Source: Prochlorococcus sp. MIT 1341 (GTDB lineage Bacteria; Cyanobacteriota; Cyanobacteriia; PCC-6307; Cyanobiaceae). From it: a DNA stretch of 64,000 nucleotides. Positions 17,091 through 26,479 of this stretch are shown here, piece by piece. The stretch lies in NCBI RefSeq assembly GCF_034092415.1, contig NZ_CP139304.1:682001-746000 (forward strand), in the 5' to 3' direction. Below the pieces are notes generated by a model. It saw only the letters and a program-made list of their open reading frames with translations, searched no databases and was not told the DNA's origin. The translations under genes were made by a program, and so were the position numbers. How positions within the stretch are numbered: position 1 is the stretch's first letter; each line of letters opens with the position of its first letter.

Positions 17091-18185
17091 CTATAGTTCA
17101 AGTGCTCCATTGAGTAATTGGAGTGTTTCTTGAGCCATACGTATTGAAGAGTAGTGCGAAAGATCACTTTCTGGATATTGCTTTGGTGTAAAAGAAGTGA
17201 TTCTTCGAGCCCATGATGAAGGGTTATAGTCATCCATTCTTATATCAACAAATTTACTGGGTACTTCTAAGCTTGAATGGGCAATTGTATACAAACCCAA
17301 GGCTTTTGCTTCTAGCAAAGCCAAAGAAAATGACTCTTTAGTAGAGGTATGTACCATTATGTCCTGACGTGAAATTGTTTCCAACATTTTTGTTCTATTT
17401 AGTTTTCCAGTAAAGGTGACGGGTAAATGATGGGCCCTAGAAAAAGTTACCAAATAATCTCTTAAAGGTCCGTCACCGACAATAACTAGTTGAAATAAAG
17501 GATCTTTTATTACCAATAATTTCAGTATTTCAAGAAGAAAGGGTAAATTTTTTCTTGGTTCAAGAGATCCACAAAAACAAAGAGAGTGAAAGTCATTGGG
17601 TATACTTTTCAATGTTTTATAAGATTGTACTTCCTTCAAATCAATTCCTAGTTCAACTACATTTAAGGCTTTTATTAATCTTGGACTAAAGTGTGAATTC
17701 CTTAAATAGTAACTATATTGACTTGAAACAGTTACTAATGGATGGCGTAAAGTATTGATTTTTTCGTATTCAGCATTTAATAATTTATTGACGGAATCCC
17801 GATTCAAGTCGTGGCTTTGCAAATTATCAGTCCAGAGAGCATGTAAAACAGTTATTGCATTCAACTGATTTTTTGGTGCTATGTATATATCCTCATAAAT
17901 ATCAATAAAAGAGGGTTTTCGTAAAAAAATATTATAAAGTAATCTTATGGCATTTCCCTTTACTATAAATCCGTAACCAGGGCTTATAAAATTAAAAAGT
18001 CGAAGCAAGCAGTGTGGTAAGTACTTGATTAAGATTGGCAAATCATCGAGTTTATACAAAGCAACATGATAATCAAGTTCTTTCAACGCATTGGCTAACA
18101 ATTGAGCATGGGTATATGCACCTCCCCCCATGTGTAGAAATCCACCATAGAATATATTTATTAACTTATTATTTGTAGCGACCAT
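17091..18185 (-). CDS. Glycosyltransferase family 4
   Basis: 364 residues. The N-terminal half has a glycine-rich acceptor-side loop (FYGGFLHMGGGAYTHAQLL). The C-terminal half has the GT-B donor site: FCGSLEPRKNLPFLLEIL, LVIVGDGPLRDYL and the E-x7-E type motif ESFSLALLEAKALGLYTIA near residues 293-311. It should be a retaining glycosyltransferase using a nucleotide sugar, acting at the cytoplasmic face on lipid-linked glycans. It is followed by a second GT4 44 bases away on the same strand, probably one operon. Confidence 0.88.
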   Translation of the reverse strand: MVATNNKLINIFYGGFLHMGGGAYTHAQLLANALKELDYHVALYKLDDLPILIKYLPHCLLRLFNFISPGYGFIVKGNAIRLLYNIFLRKPSFIDIYEDIYIAPKNQLNAITVLHALWTDNLQSHDLNRDSVNKLLNAEYEKINTLRHPLVTVSSQYSYYLRNSHFSPRLIKALNVVELGIDLKEVQSYKTLKSIPNDFHSLCFCGSLEPRKNLPFLLEILKLLVIKDPLFQLVIVGDGPLRDYLVTFSRAHHLPVTFTGKLNRTKMLETISRQDIMVHTSTKESFSLALLEAKALGLYTIAHSSLEVPSKFVDIRMDDYNPSSWARRITSFTPKQYPESDLSHYSSIRMAQETLQLLNGALEL

Positions 18186-18229
18186 TTTGTTACTTAAAAA
18201 GCATAAAACAATTGGATTTAAGCGGGTAA

Positions 18230-19375
18230 TCAGATGATTTCATTAGAGATTCCGGAATTAGGATTTATAAACTCATATTTTAATAATTTACCATATACGT
18301 CAAGAACATTCCGCTTGGTAAAAGCTGTTATGCCTTCTCTTAAAAGCTTCTGAGGCAAGGGAGTACTTAAAGCAAATAAAAGTTTATCAGTCATAGCGGA
18401 CACATTATCCACAGGGCAAAGGTAACCATATTTCTCATTTTTCAAAACCTCTGATGGTCCTGTTGGGCAATTTGTTGCAACTGGAGTACACCCACAGAGC
18501 ATTGCTTCAATAAGAACGTTTGGCATGCCCTCTACTCTTGAAGAAAGAACAAAAATATCAGACTTAGAAAAGTAGGAATATGGGTTATATGTATAACCAG
18601 GGAAATCAACATATTCGCTTATACCTAGTTCACTGGCAAGATCCAAAAGACGAGCTTTTTGTGAGCCATTTCCTAATATAATTAGTCTAGAAGGCGTAAC
18701 TTTCACGACAGCTGAAAAAGATTGAACTAAAGTATCAAAACCTTTCCAAGGTTCAAGCATGCCTGCTGCTATAAATACAGGTTTACTTTTATTGGATAGC
18801 CATGGGTGGTCTACAGGTTCTGATGCTGACTTAAGAGAATCATGAGTGGCGATAATATTATAAACACAGACGTGTCTGGATGAAGGAAATATCTGTTTAT
18901 ATTGACTTACCATATCTTCAGAGACACAAGTAAAAAGGTCTGCTCTAAACGAAACCAGCTGTACAAGAATTTTCAATACCCAGCGTTTAGTGAAAAAATC
19001 ATCTGAAAAAGTATCGTATGGCGTAACACGACTTGAGCAAACAATCTTAGCTTTCGTATTAGATAAAATTGCCGCTGCTAAAACAACAGTATTAAGATGA
19101 TCTTCTGCGGTAAATACAACATCGGTCTGGTAACTTAAAAAATATTTTAATATTGGAAAAAACATCGCTATAACACGTGACTTATTTAAAATAATACGCC
19201 TAATAGATGGGATTTTTTGTAACGTAAAAGATTGATTGTTATTCCCTATCATTAAAGTTACATTATGACCTTCCTCGGCCAAAGCCTTTGACAATCTTGA
19301 TTGAGCTAGGGGAACTCCCGAAAGGCCATATGTCGGTGTCACAACAAGGATTTTTAGAGTTTTATAGGCTTTCAT
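18230..19375 (-). CDS. Glycosyltransferase family 4
   Basis: 381 residues. It begins with the GT-B fingerprint VVTPTYGLSGVPLAQSRL and EEGHNVTLMIG. The donor domain shows AAGMLEPWKGFDTLVQSF, LIILGNGSQKARLL and SRVEGMPNVLIEAMLCGCTPV, in which the two Glu of E-x7-E bind the nucleotide sugar. GPSEVL follows, as in many GT4 enzymes that build O-antigen or exopolysaccharide. It is upstream of, and co-directional with, the other GT4. Neither sugar donor nor acceptor can be read from the sequence. Confidence 0.9.
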   Translation of the reverse strand: MKAYKTLKILVVTPTYGLSGVPLAQSRLSKALAEEGHNVTLMIGNNNQSFTLQKIPSIRRIILNKSRVIAMFFPILKYFLSYQTDVVFTAEDHLNTVVLAAAILSNTKAKIVCSSRVTPYDTFSDDFFTKRWVLKILVQLVSFRADLFTCVSEDMVSQYKQIFPSSRHVCVYNIIATHDSLKSASEPVDHPWLSNKSKPVFIAAGMLEPWKGFDTLVQSFSAVVKVTPSRLIILGNGSQKARLLDLASELGISEYVDFPGYTYNPYSYFSKSDIFVLSSRVEGMPNVLIEAMLCGCTPVATNCPTGPSEVLKNEKYGYLCPVDNVSAMTDKLLFALSTPLPQKLLREGITAFTKRNVLDVYGKLLKYEFINPNSGISNEII

Positions 19376-19796
19376 GCGATAGTGTAGTTGTCTTATAAAT
19401 TAGCATGTTAGAAATTCAATTGTCTATACAAAGTAAAATAATGACATGAGCATATACATTTATAAAGTGAACGGGTAATTATGCAAACAAAGCTATTGAT
19501 TTGACAAGCTGTGTTTAGTGGTCTAGGTTTTAAAAAGAGTAAATACACAGTTAGACTGAAACCTTATAAATATCCTTTGATAACAGATAAAGGCGAATAA
19601 AATTAAAAGTAACTCTGGTTTTGCTATCTAGAAAATCAATATTGTTAAAAAGGCTTTGGTTTTAATGAGGGTATACGTAAGATCACGGAGTATCCTTCAA
19701 AAAGGCTGTTAAAGTTTGATTGTTAGCAATAAATGGTGGTAGCTTGACTTGACACAATAATCTGTATAATGAATAAAACTGACAAAGAAGGTTAAG
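19376..19796. promoter_or_regulatory. 421-base divergent region with promoter for the DUF4956 gene
   Basis: Region between the divergent GT4 and DUF4956 genes. A sigma-70-like promoter is visible close to the DUF4956 start: TTGACT (about 19745-19750), 15 bases, then TATAAT (19765-19770). AAGAAGG near 19785 could be the ribosome-binding site. Nothing else coding was seen. Confidence 0.45.
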
Positions 19797-20504
19797 GTGT
19801 TGATTTTCTTTATAACGAGTCTTCCAGTAGATTCTTTAATCAAATCTTCGGTAAATCTTACATTTCTTGAAGGCCTTTATATCTTAATCTTCTCATTGGC
19901 TGGAGGACTATACCTACGTCTATTGTATAAAAGATTTGCACTCACATTCTCATCTAAAGTAAATTTTGGTAATACACTTTGTGTAGTAACTATTGGCGTT
20001 GCATCAATGGTTGCAGTTGTTAAGTCATCTCTAGCTTTGTCTCTTGGGTTAGTGGGTGCCTTATCAGTGATTCGCTTTAGAACAGCCATCAAGGAACCGT
20101 ATAATTTAGGTTTTATACTTTTATCTATCTGCCTAGGTATCTCAATAGGAGCATCGCAATACCTCTTCGGGGTAATGGTTGCAATAGTGGGATCAATTGC
20201 AATTGGATATGCCTATTTATCAAGTCAAAGGCAACGAAAAAATAAGCAGTCTAATATTGATGATATTGATACTATTGCTATAACACTACCCGCAGAAGGA
20301 ACATTAGATGAACTTCATTTATTGCTTTCTCAGAGCAGTAGCTATTACTCTATTATTTCACTTGACCAAGAAAATGGTAAACCAATTGATCTGGTTATTA
20401 ATATAAAATTTGAGGGTATAGAATCATTATCTAGTCTAAAAGATAATTTCTTTAAAAAATATCCAGACTCTCGTTTTAGTTTTTACAATACTCCAGAGAT
20501 ATAG
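19797..20504 (+). CDS. DUF4956 membrane protein
   Basis: 235 residues. Hydrophobic helices lie at about 24-43, 55-80 and 100-140, and a soluble tail of about 90 residues follows. The family hallmark LALSLGLVGALSVIRFRT followed by IKEPYNLGFI is present. DUF4956 proteins frequently occur with VTC-domain and CotH-like proteins, and all three are here. The soluble tail may be a regulatory domain. Function is unknown; a role in membrane-linked polyphosphate or phosphate polymer handling is inference. Start GTG at 19797 (TTG at 19800 is the alternative) with AAGAAGG upstream. Confidence 0.85.
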   Translation: MLIFFITSLPVDSLIKSSVNLTFLEGLYILIFSLAGGLYLRLLYKRFALTFSSKVNFGNTLCVVTIGVASMVAVVKSSLALSLGLVGALSVIRFRTAIKEPYNLGFILLSICLGISIGASQYLFGVMVAIVGSIAIGYAYLSSQRQRKNKQSNIDDIDTIAITLPAEGTLDELHLLLSQSSSYYSIISLDQENGKPIDLVINIKFEGIESLSSLKDNFFKKYPDSRFSFYNTPEI

Positions 20505-20577
20505 TGTATAATTGAGACTCTACATAAGTGCCATCCGCTCAATTCGTTAAACTATTTTTTCTACCTAATTAACCTAT

Positions 20578-21288
20578 ATGAAATCGATTGATTTGCTGGA
20601 AAATAAAAATTATTATAAAAGCCAAATGAGATACGAGAATAAATATGAATTAAGAAGTGGGTACCATAAGTCAATTCCAACTTTTCTAAAATGTAAAAGC
20701 TTTACAGAGATATACCCTGAAAGAATTGTAAACAGCTTGTACTATGACGATGAGCAACTAAATCTTTATGCTAACTCTCAAAACGGAATCAGCTCAAGAT
20801 ACAAGATCAGATTAAGGTATTACAATCTTGGGGAAAGTGGCTATATAGTCGAAAAGAAAGTAAAGGAGGAAGATTTGAACTACAAGAAAGTTTTGACCTC
20901 AGAAGATAGCCATTTTGCCTCTTTAAAACCAATAACCTCAACTTATATAAATTTAGAAATCCCAAATCTAATAATTCCTTCAACCATAAACATAATATAT
21001 TCTCCAAAAGTTTTTGTAAGTTATTGTAGAAGATATTTCTTGTCACCAGACAAAGGTCTAAGAATTACAATTGATAGTCGTATAAGTTTCTTTCATGCTA
21101 AAAATACTAATAAAGAAATAGAAATAAAAAAGAAGAGAGTGCTAAGTCAAAGTATCTTAGAGCTTAAATATGATGCAACATATACACCTAGCATAAAATT
21201 CATTAGCTCCATTACTAGTGAATTTGGTTTAATTCTGAGTAGATCATCTAAATACTGCAGAGGATTGTCAATGCATTACTCCCTCTAA
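20578..21288 (+). CDS. VTC-domain protein (putative polyphosphate polymerase-like)
   Basis: 236 residues covering a single VTC domain. It opens with MRYENKYELRSGYHKSI, and basic strands lining the tunnel follow: SSRYKIRLRYYN, YIVEKKVKEED and ISYCRRYFLS-like segments. In yeast, Vtc4 uses this tunnel fold to make polyphosphate from ATP; bacterial homologues are mostly untested. The metal-binding Glu is plausibly in EIEIKKKRV or LELKYD. It lies 73 bases after DUF4956 on the same strand, so the two are likely co-transcribed, and it converges on the CotH-like gene 45 bases beyond its stop. Confidence 0.85.
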   Translation: MKSIDLLENKNYYKSQMRYENKYELRSGYHKSIPTFLKCKSFTEIYPERIVNSLYYDDEQLNLYANSQNGISSRYKIRLRYYNLGESGYIVEKKVKEEDLNYKKVLTSEDSHFASLKPITSTYINLEIPNLIIPSTINIIYSPKVFVSYCRRYFLSPDKGLRITIDSRISFFHAKNTNKEIEIKKKRVLSQSILELKYDATYTPSIKFISSITSEFGLILSRSSKYCRGLSMHYSL

Positions 21289-21333
21289 AGGATTATTCTT
21301 TCAAGTTAACAACCATTATTGTTAATTTGTTTA

Positions 21334-23955
21334 TTATTCGGGATAAAGATAGTCGAAGGTATTTTTACTATTGGATTCAATCTTTTGGTTATTAATATAG
21401 ACATTTGAAAACACTTCTGCAAGTATTCTTGCATTTGTATTTTTGAACTTTAAATCAGTTAATCTAGCCGAACTTGGCCCATACTCGGGCTTCTTTTGGT
21501 AAACGGCTACTCCTATTTTGGCTGATTGAATAAGTATACCTTCTCCTTCAAGCTTCGATTTATCCTTACTTGCGATGCCAATTAGTGAATTACCAATAGT
21601 GATATTTTTTATTAGTGCTTGTGATTTCTCTCCCACACTTAAACCTTTATCTCCCACGGTTAACATCCTAATATTTGAGATGTTTGCTTTTGTACCAGAT
21701 AAATCTATACCATCATTACCAATATTCTGGAATTCTAGATTATCAACATTACCGGAACTAAAGTCAAAATCAATTGCATCGGAAAAGGTATTATAAAAGC
21801 TTGAATTTTTTATATTAAAGTTAGACCGAATAATATTAAGAGCATCCTCAGATGTATTGCTATCAAAAACTACTGAATCAATATTAACATCAGACTCATA
21901 AAAAGTAACACTACCAGTAAGTGATATACCCCCAACAAAAAGAGAGCCAAGATCTTGAATAATTAAATTGCTTAAATTAGATATTGAAGGAGCTCTAATA
22001 ACTGATATTCCCTGACCAGTTCTATCTTCTGATTTGAAGATTATAGGTGATTTTTCCTCTCCAACAAAATGGACAGGGGAGTAACTTATAATTGAAGCAG
22101 AATTAATTAAATTTAAAATGGTATCAGGCTCAATGTAAAAAACATAACCTTTGGGGATGATTAGTTTATTATTTATTGTCCATGAACCCTTCTTAACTTT
22201 AATTATTTTAGTGTTTTCATTGACATCAATGAACTGTAATTTAAGTAGATTTGACAACGCATTATTATCATGGATGGACATATTAGTTGGGAAAAGTTGG
22301 GATTTAAAGGTAAAGTCACTACCAGGAACTCTTAAAAGAAGACTAAAATCACCTAGATTATTAATCTTGTAGCCATCTTTTTTTAATTTTAGGGATAGTT
22401 CCTGATAAATGTTTCCACTTCTTACCATGGTTGTACAATTAAGGTCAATACATTTCTTAGGTCTATTACCAATGTAAATAGGCTCATTGTCTATTGGAAT
22501 GATGTCTCCATCTCTACCCACCAAGGAAGTTATTTCAAGTGGTAGTGTATGAAAATTTGAAACACTTATAGGATAAAGTCCCTCTGCATGATTGTTCTGT
22601 GAATAAGAGGAACGTAAACCTCTTCTAGGTCTTATAATAGATCTAATATAATTTTGATTATCAAAAAGGAGATTTTTATGTTCATACTGATAAAAAGGGT
22701 TACTTCGTCGTAAGAGGGAAATTTCTTCTAAAGCACTTTTATCTGTATTAGCAAAAAAATTGGTCAGCCAAGAAGAATCAGATACTAACTGTAAAGCTGA
22801 TCCATATGATTGTATAAAATCATAATCAGAAAACATCAAAGATATGATTTTTGAAGTGCGAAATCCTGTTTTATTAATAGAGTTCTCTAAATAATCATAA
22901 GGCATTGAGTTCTCAAGATAAAGAACCTGGTTAATATTTTCTCCTATTAGGCCAATTTTACTTATTTGCCCTACATATTGATTATCAAACGGTATGGGCT
23001 CAATGAGTCCTGTAATTGGGTTTAGATAATATCTAATGTTGGTAAAATACAACGCATGCTTGTGGCCTAACAAATCCATAATGGCTACAGATTTAGCCAT
23101 TAAATCTATATCAAATACTTCTGAAGCCTTAAGTTCTCCACTTAAGTAACCATTTATTAACCATTCAGCTCTTTTTAAAAGTTTACTCATCTTTTCATCA
23201 GCAATATATTTATCATATTGGTAGAAGATTAATTCCTCAACTCTTCTCTCATCAGGTCCCTTTCTATTGGAAAGTTTAAATATAGGGCCTTCTCTTCTGT
23301 TATTATTTTCTATTAAATATTTATCAAAACTTTCCTCAACTGCATAAACAGGATATCTTTTACCATTAATAACTAATGGAGTAAAGGAATACCTAGACGA
23401 TATGATCCCAACATACCTAAGAATTTGATGAAAAAACCATTCATTCATCCAAACTCGACGAGAAGGGTGTTGAAGAGAAAACCTTTTCATACCAAATAAC
23501 GTTTTACCATCTCTAACTTTTAGCTTGAAAGACCAAAATTCATCATCCGCCCAATGCCTTGGCATAGCTCCCTTTAATCTTAATTTGAACCTATATTTCT
23601 CATTTTTATATGTGCCTGTGGCATTTACCCAATCAGAATTTGATGAAAAGAGTTCTCCATATTTCAAAGCTTCCTGCCTGTCATTATTTATTTTTAAAAT
23701 ATCCTTATGCTTGATATCTAAAACTAAATCATTTGAAGGGGTTAAAATTGCTTTAACATAATTACCTGGAGCTCTACTTACACGTTGTAACTCCTTAGTA
23801 AGATATGTTCTTAAAGACAAGTCCCTACTTCCTTTCAAAATATAATTTGCTGCAAAAGCAATTAGGAAAGTATAACTAACTAACGCAAAGGAAAAAATAT
23901 ATTTTTTCCTCTTAGTCAACTTTTTCCCTAATTGACCCTTTACTACAATCTTCAT
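21334..23955 (-). CDS. CotH-kinase-like protein with C-terminal beta-helix
   Basis: 873 residues. One N-terminal membrane anchor lies at about residues 18-40 after a very basic tail (KKLTKRKKY). The middle (about 100-370) has CotH features: LKGAMPRHW, KRFSLQHPSRRVWMNEW, YAVEESFDKYLIE and PIPFDNQY, the last supplying the metal-binding Asp. CotH proteins are atypical protein kinases. From about 600 the sequence becomes a repeating N/D/S/I-rich pattern (IQDLGSLFVGGISLTG, FQNIGNDGIDLSG) typical of a right-handed parallel beta-helix. The whole probably sits outside the inner membrane. It converges on the VTC gene. Confidence 0.8.
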   Translation of the reverse strand: MKIVVKGQLGKKLTKRKKYIFSFALVSYTFLIAFAANYILKGSRDLSLRTYLTKELQRVSRAPGNYVKAILTPSNDLVLDIKHKDILKINNDRQEALKYGELFSSNSDWVNATGTYKNEKYRFKLRLKGAMPRHWADDEFWSFKLKVRDGKTLFGMKRFSLQHPSRRVWMNEWFFHQILRYVGIISSRYSFTPLVINGKRYPVYAVEESFDKYLIENNNRREGPIFKLSNRKGPDERRVEELIFYQYDKYIADEKMSKLLKRAEWLINGYLSGELKASEVFDIDLMAKSVAIMDLLGHKHALYFTNIRYYLNPITGLIEPIPFDNQYVGQISKIGLIGENINQVLYLENSMPYDYLENSINKTGFRTSKIISLMFSDYDFIQSYGSALQLVSDSSWLTNFFANTDKSALEEISLLRRSNPFYQYEHKNLLFDNQNYIRSIIRPRRGLRSSYSQNNHAEGLYPISVSNFHTLPLEITSLVGRDGDIIPIDNEPIYIGNRPKKCIDLNCTTMVRSGNIYQELSLKLKKDGYKINNLGDFSLLLRVPGSDFTFKSQLFPTNMSIHDNNALSNLLKLQFIDVNENTKIIKVKKGSWTINNKLIIPKGYVFYIEPDTILNLINSASIISYSPVHFVGEEKSPIIFKSEDRTGQGISVIRAPSISNLSNLIIQDLGSLFVGGISLTGSVTFYESDVNIDSVVFDSNTSEDALNIIRSNFNIKNSSFYNTFSDAIDFDFSSGNVDNLEFQNIGNDGIDLSGTKANISNIRMLTVGDKGLSVGEKSQALIKNITIGNSLIGIASKDKSKLEGEGILIQSAKIGVAVYQKKPEYGPSSARLTDLKFKNTNARILAEVFSNVYINNQKIESNSKNTFDYLYPE

Positions 23956-24442
23956 AAATAGATTTGAAATTAATTTCTTTAAATTAAATCATTTTAATCA
24001 GTAGTATCATCATACGATGATTTAATAGATTTTAATTATAAGACTTAATGCTAGGAGTGGTCTTACGCTAGCAGATGGTAGTTGTATGAACCCCCTAGCA
24101 AGGGCTGTTAATCCTTTTACTGAAATCATCAAGGAGAACTCGGCAAAATTTATTGTATAGATTATACATATATAAGAGTAAGAGTTACCGGTAATCCCTA
24201 GAAAGCTTTCATAAGAAGGATATTAGATTAATTTCCTGAAGGTGAATATCTACATCTTCCCCTAATATTGGCAAAATTTTTATACCATTCAACCTACTTG
24301 ACTACTTTTTCTCAAACTCTTTATTCGAATAATTCGATCTAACAAGAGATTACTTAAGCGACGCTACTATTTGCCAGTAAATACAATAAATTTCTGCTAC
24401 ATGAAAACTAGAATATTTTTCTCTAAATAAATCAGCTCTTAG
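23956..24442. other. 487-base intergenic region
   Basis: AT-rich region that must include the promoter of the CotH-like gene. A 24-codon frame at about 24087-24161 (MNPLARAVNPFTEIIKENSA, then KFIV) looks protein-like but is too short to call. No RNA gene or clear hairpin recognised. Confidence 0.35.
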
Positions 24443-24625
24443 CTACTCCTCTCCCCAGCGCCGACCAATCTCAAAACCCCAATCCCTAGCTAGGGAAACA
24501 ACTTGATCATGAGTATCACATCTTTCCAACAAATCTCTTTTTTCAGGCTCACGTTCAATTAATTCAACAACTAGATTAAGTTGATTAACTTTAAAAATGA
24601 AGCGCTCTAGCTCCCTAGCAGACAT
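24443..24625 (-). CDS. Nif11-domain-like small protein
   Basis: 60 residues from the ATG at 24625 (a TTG lies one codon upstream). The pattern S-x-x-E-L-x-x-F then HDQVVSLARDWGFEIGRRWG matches the Nif11 domain, whose C-terminal half reads V-V-x-x-A-x-x-x-G-F-x-I. In other cyanobacteria this domain is a leader for modified peptides, but here no core peptide with Cys or Gly-Gly cleavage site follows, so it is a stand-alone domain of unknown role. Such short Nif11-like proteins are frequent in marine picocyanobacteria. Confidence 0.7.
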   Translation of the reverse strand: MSARELERFIFKVNQLNLVVELIEREPEKRDLLERCDTHDQVVSLARDWGFEIGRRWGEE

Positions 24626-24773
24626 CAATCCAATTTGACTATCACAAGAATAGCATTATTCCAACCAAGCCTATTACCAAAAAGACATGTTTTCTTTCCT
24701 ATTATCCCTCTAATTCAATTTTGAGAGCTTACATAGCCCCGCCTCTCAAATGCACTACACCTCATCAGGAATA

Positions 24774-24913
24774 TTACTTGATCAATTCCAACCCTCCTTG
24801 TTTACTACTTCGACATAAATGAAAAAGCTCCTGGTCTGAATAAGAACCAAATAACTTCTGCCCTATAAGTGCTCCATAGCGTTAAGGAACTCTTCGCCCT
24901 TGATGGTTTTCAT
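24774..24913 (-). pseudogene. Small gene broken by a frameshift
   Basis: From the ATG at 24911-24913 the minus strand reads MKTIKGEEFLNAMEH. A one-base change of frame then gives LIGQKLFGSYSDQELFHLCR and continues to a TAA at 24774-24776. Both halves look like one coherent protein of about 47 residues, but the span of 140 bases is not a multiple of three, and the original frame stops at once. I do not recognise the family. It is either a recent frameshift or a sequence error. Confidence 0.4.
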
Positions 24914-25050
24914 TAACGCTAGAAAGCAAGCTAAAAAAACCCTGCTTAGACTCTCACAACAGCTTAGCCAATATCTTAATTGGAACAACTAACGGTTGTT
25001 TTTAGCTCGAAAAGGTATGAAGAAATAGACCTTTATGTTATAATAAGTTA

Positions 25051-25179
25051 ATGAACGAGAAAAAACAACACGCAAAGCTTTTGAAACTTCAAGCCAAAGC
25101 TGAGCAATGCCTTTCAAGAGAAGACGCCCAGAAGTTGATTAAAAAAGCTGACAAAGCACATTCTAAATTATCTTCATAG
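25051..25179 (+). CDS. Small lysine-rich helical hypothetical protein
   Basis: 42 residues read directly: MNEKKQHAKLLKLQAKAEQC followed by LSREDAQKLIKKADKAHSKLSS. It should form two basic helices. A perfect TATAAT lies at 25039-25044, only six bases before the ATG, so transcription may begin at or next to the start codon (leaderless mRNA). It ends 12 bases before the convergent hypothetical gene. No known function; short conserved proteins of this kind are common in Prochlorococcus. Confidence 0.55.
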   Translation: MNEKKQHAKLLKLQAKAEQCLSREDAQKLIKKADKAHSKLSS

Positions 25180-25191
25180 AAGCGCCAAGAA

Positions 25192-25542
25192 TTACGTGAG
25201 TTTAAGGCATCTATTTAAATGACTAACCTCTTTTGTGAGTTTGCTTTTACCATGTCCTAGCCCCATAATTCCAAGCCAAAATCTACCATTTGAATGAAGA
25301 AGCAACACTGGCTTATAAGAACATTTACTGGTAAATCTTTTATTAATTGATTTTTTCAGACATTGAGAAACAATCTTCCCATTGGGGTATTTACATAGTC
25401 GAAGAAGAAGATTCTCCACTTGCGACTTAGAAACAAACGCAGGCGACTGTGAATCAGTCACCAAAATCAAACCTTCTAACCACTGCACTTCAAATAGGAG
25501 GTCCTCTATCAAAGGCAGAAGAGCTGGTACCGGGAAAGCCAC
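25192..25542 (-). CDS. Conserved hypothetical protein
   Basis: 116 residues, not recognised as a named family. The first 35 residues are acidic and hydrophobic (LLPLIEDLLFEVQWLEGLIL). A basic middle with several Cys follows (CKYPNGKIVSQCLKKSINKR), then VLLLHSNGRFWLGIMGLGHGKS. No signal peptide or membrane segment is evident. It is upstream of ubiE/menG in map order but transcribed after it (same strand, 73-base gap), so it may be the distal gene of that operon. Confidence 0.6.
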   Translation of the reverse strand: MAFPVPALLPLIEDLLFEVQWLEGLILVTDSQSPAFVSKSQVENLLLRLCKYPNGKIVSQCLKKSINKRFTSKCSYKPVLLLHSNGRFWLGIMGLGHGKSKLTKEVSHLNRCLKLT

Positions 25543-25615
25543 AGAAGACCCTCCTTAAGATTTTGTTCATATTTTACCTTGCCGCTGTGATTCGTTGACG
25601 CATGCTGGTTAATTC

Positions 25616-26317
25616 CTAGGCAGTCAATCGAAGTAAGCCCATCTGACCAAATGCTATAGCCGTATGAGAAGCCTTAGCAAACCCTGCTTTAAGAGCTAAG
25701 TGTTCTTGAGTCTTGCCATCAGGAAAATCTTTCAAACTTTCCTCCAAATACGCGTATTGCTCTTTCAGCCCAAAAGCCCCGCTTACTGGAACCACTAATT
25801 TTCTTAAATATAACCTTTGAAAAGACTCACCAAATGACCCAGATATTAATGGATTGAAATCAAGAACCCCAGCCCTTGCACCTGGCCTCAAAAGACGTCT
25901 TAACTCTGCCAAGCCTCTTGCCGGATCAGAAAGGTTGCGCAATCCATATGCCATTACTCCTCCATCAAAAAAAGAGGAAGGTAATCCTGTATTCAGTGCG
26001 TCTGCAAGTTTCCAAGAAATAGAAAGCTCATTCTCCTTTTTAGAGCGCAGCCTTGCGATCTCGAGAGTCTTTAAAGCCGAATCGAGGCCTAGAACCTCCC
26101 CTCCAGGAAAGACTTTCCGAGCTAAGGAGAAAGTCATATCACCTGTTCCACAACAAAGGTCCACCCATCTCTGCCCCTTCAAGGGCTCCACCCAAGACAG
26201 AAGCTTTCTTTTCCAAAGTCTATGAAGGCCCAAACTAAGTAGGTCATTTAGGAAGTCATAGTTTGCAGCAACATCATTAAAAAGTTGCTCTACAGCTTGT
26301 GGATTTCCAGGTTTCAC
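25616..26317 (-). CDS. menG: Demethylnaphthoquinone/phylloquinone methyltransferase (UbiE/MenG)
   Basis: 233 residues. The start KPGNPQAVEQLFNDVAANYD and NDLLSLGLHRLWKR are characteristic of the UbiE family. The SAM-binding motif is WVDLCCGTGDMTFSLA, followed by GEVLGLDSALKTLEIAR and AYGLRNLSDPARGLAEL. In cyanobacteria this enzyme methylates the ring of 2-phytyl-1,4-naphthoquinone to give phylloquinone, the photosystem I electron carrier. Length is standard. The bacterial name ubiE is also used. Confidence 0.93.
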   Translation of the reverse strand: MKPGNPQAVEQLFNDVAANYDFLNDLLSLGLHRLWKRKLLSWVEPLKGQRWVDLCCGTGDMTFSLARKVFPGGEVLGLDSALKTLEIARLRSKKENELSISWKLADALNTGLPSSFFDGGVMAYGLRNLSDPARGLAELRRLLRPGARAGVLDFNPLISGSFGESFQRLYLRKLVVPVSGAFGLKEQYAYLEESLKDFPDGKTQEHLALKAGFAKASHTAIAFGQMGLLRLTA

Positions 26318-26479
26318 CTAACAAAAGTCCAAAACTAATTATATTAACTAAATAAGATTAAATCATTGCTTAAAAGTAAGATCATTCTTAAGAGGAGAAA
26401 TAATTCTTATTTTAGCATCAAAGTAATGAAGTATTTTAAGAAATTCAATCATAAAACAAGCCGTTAGTTACTGAAGAAA

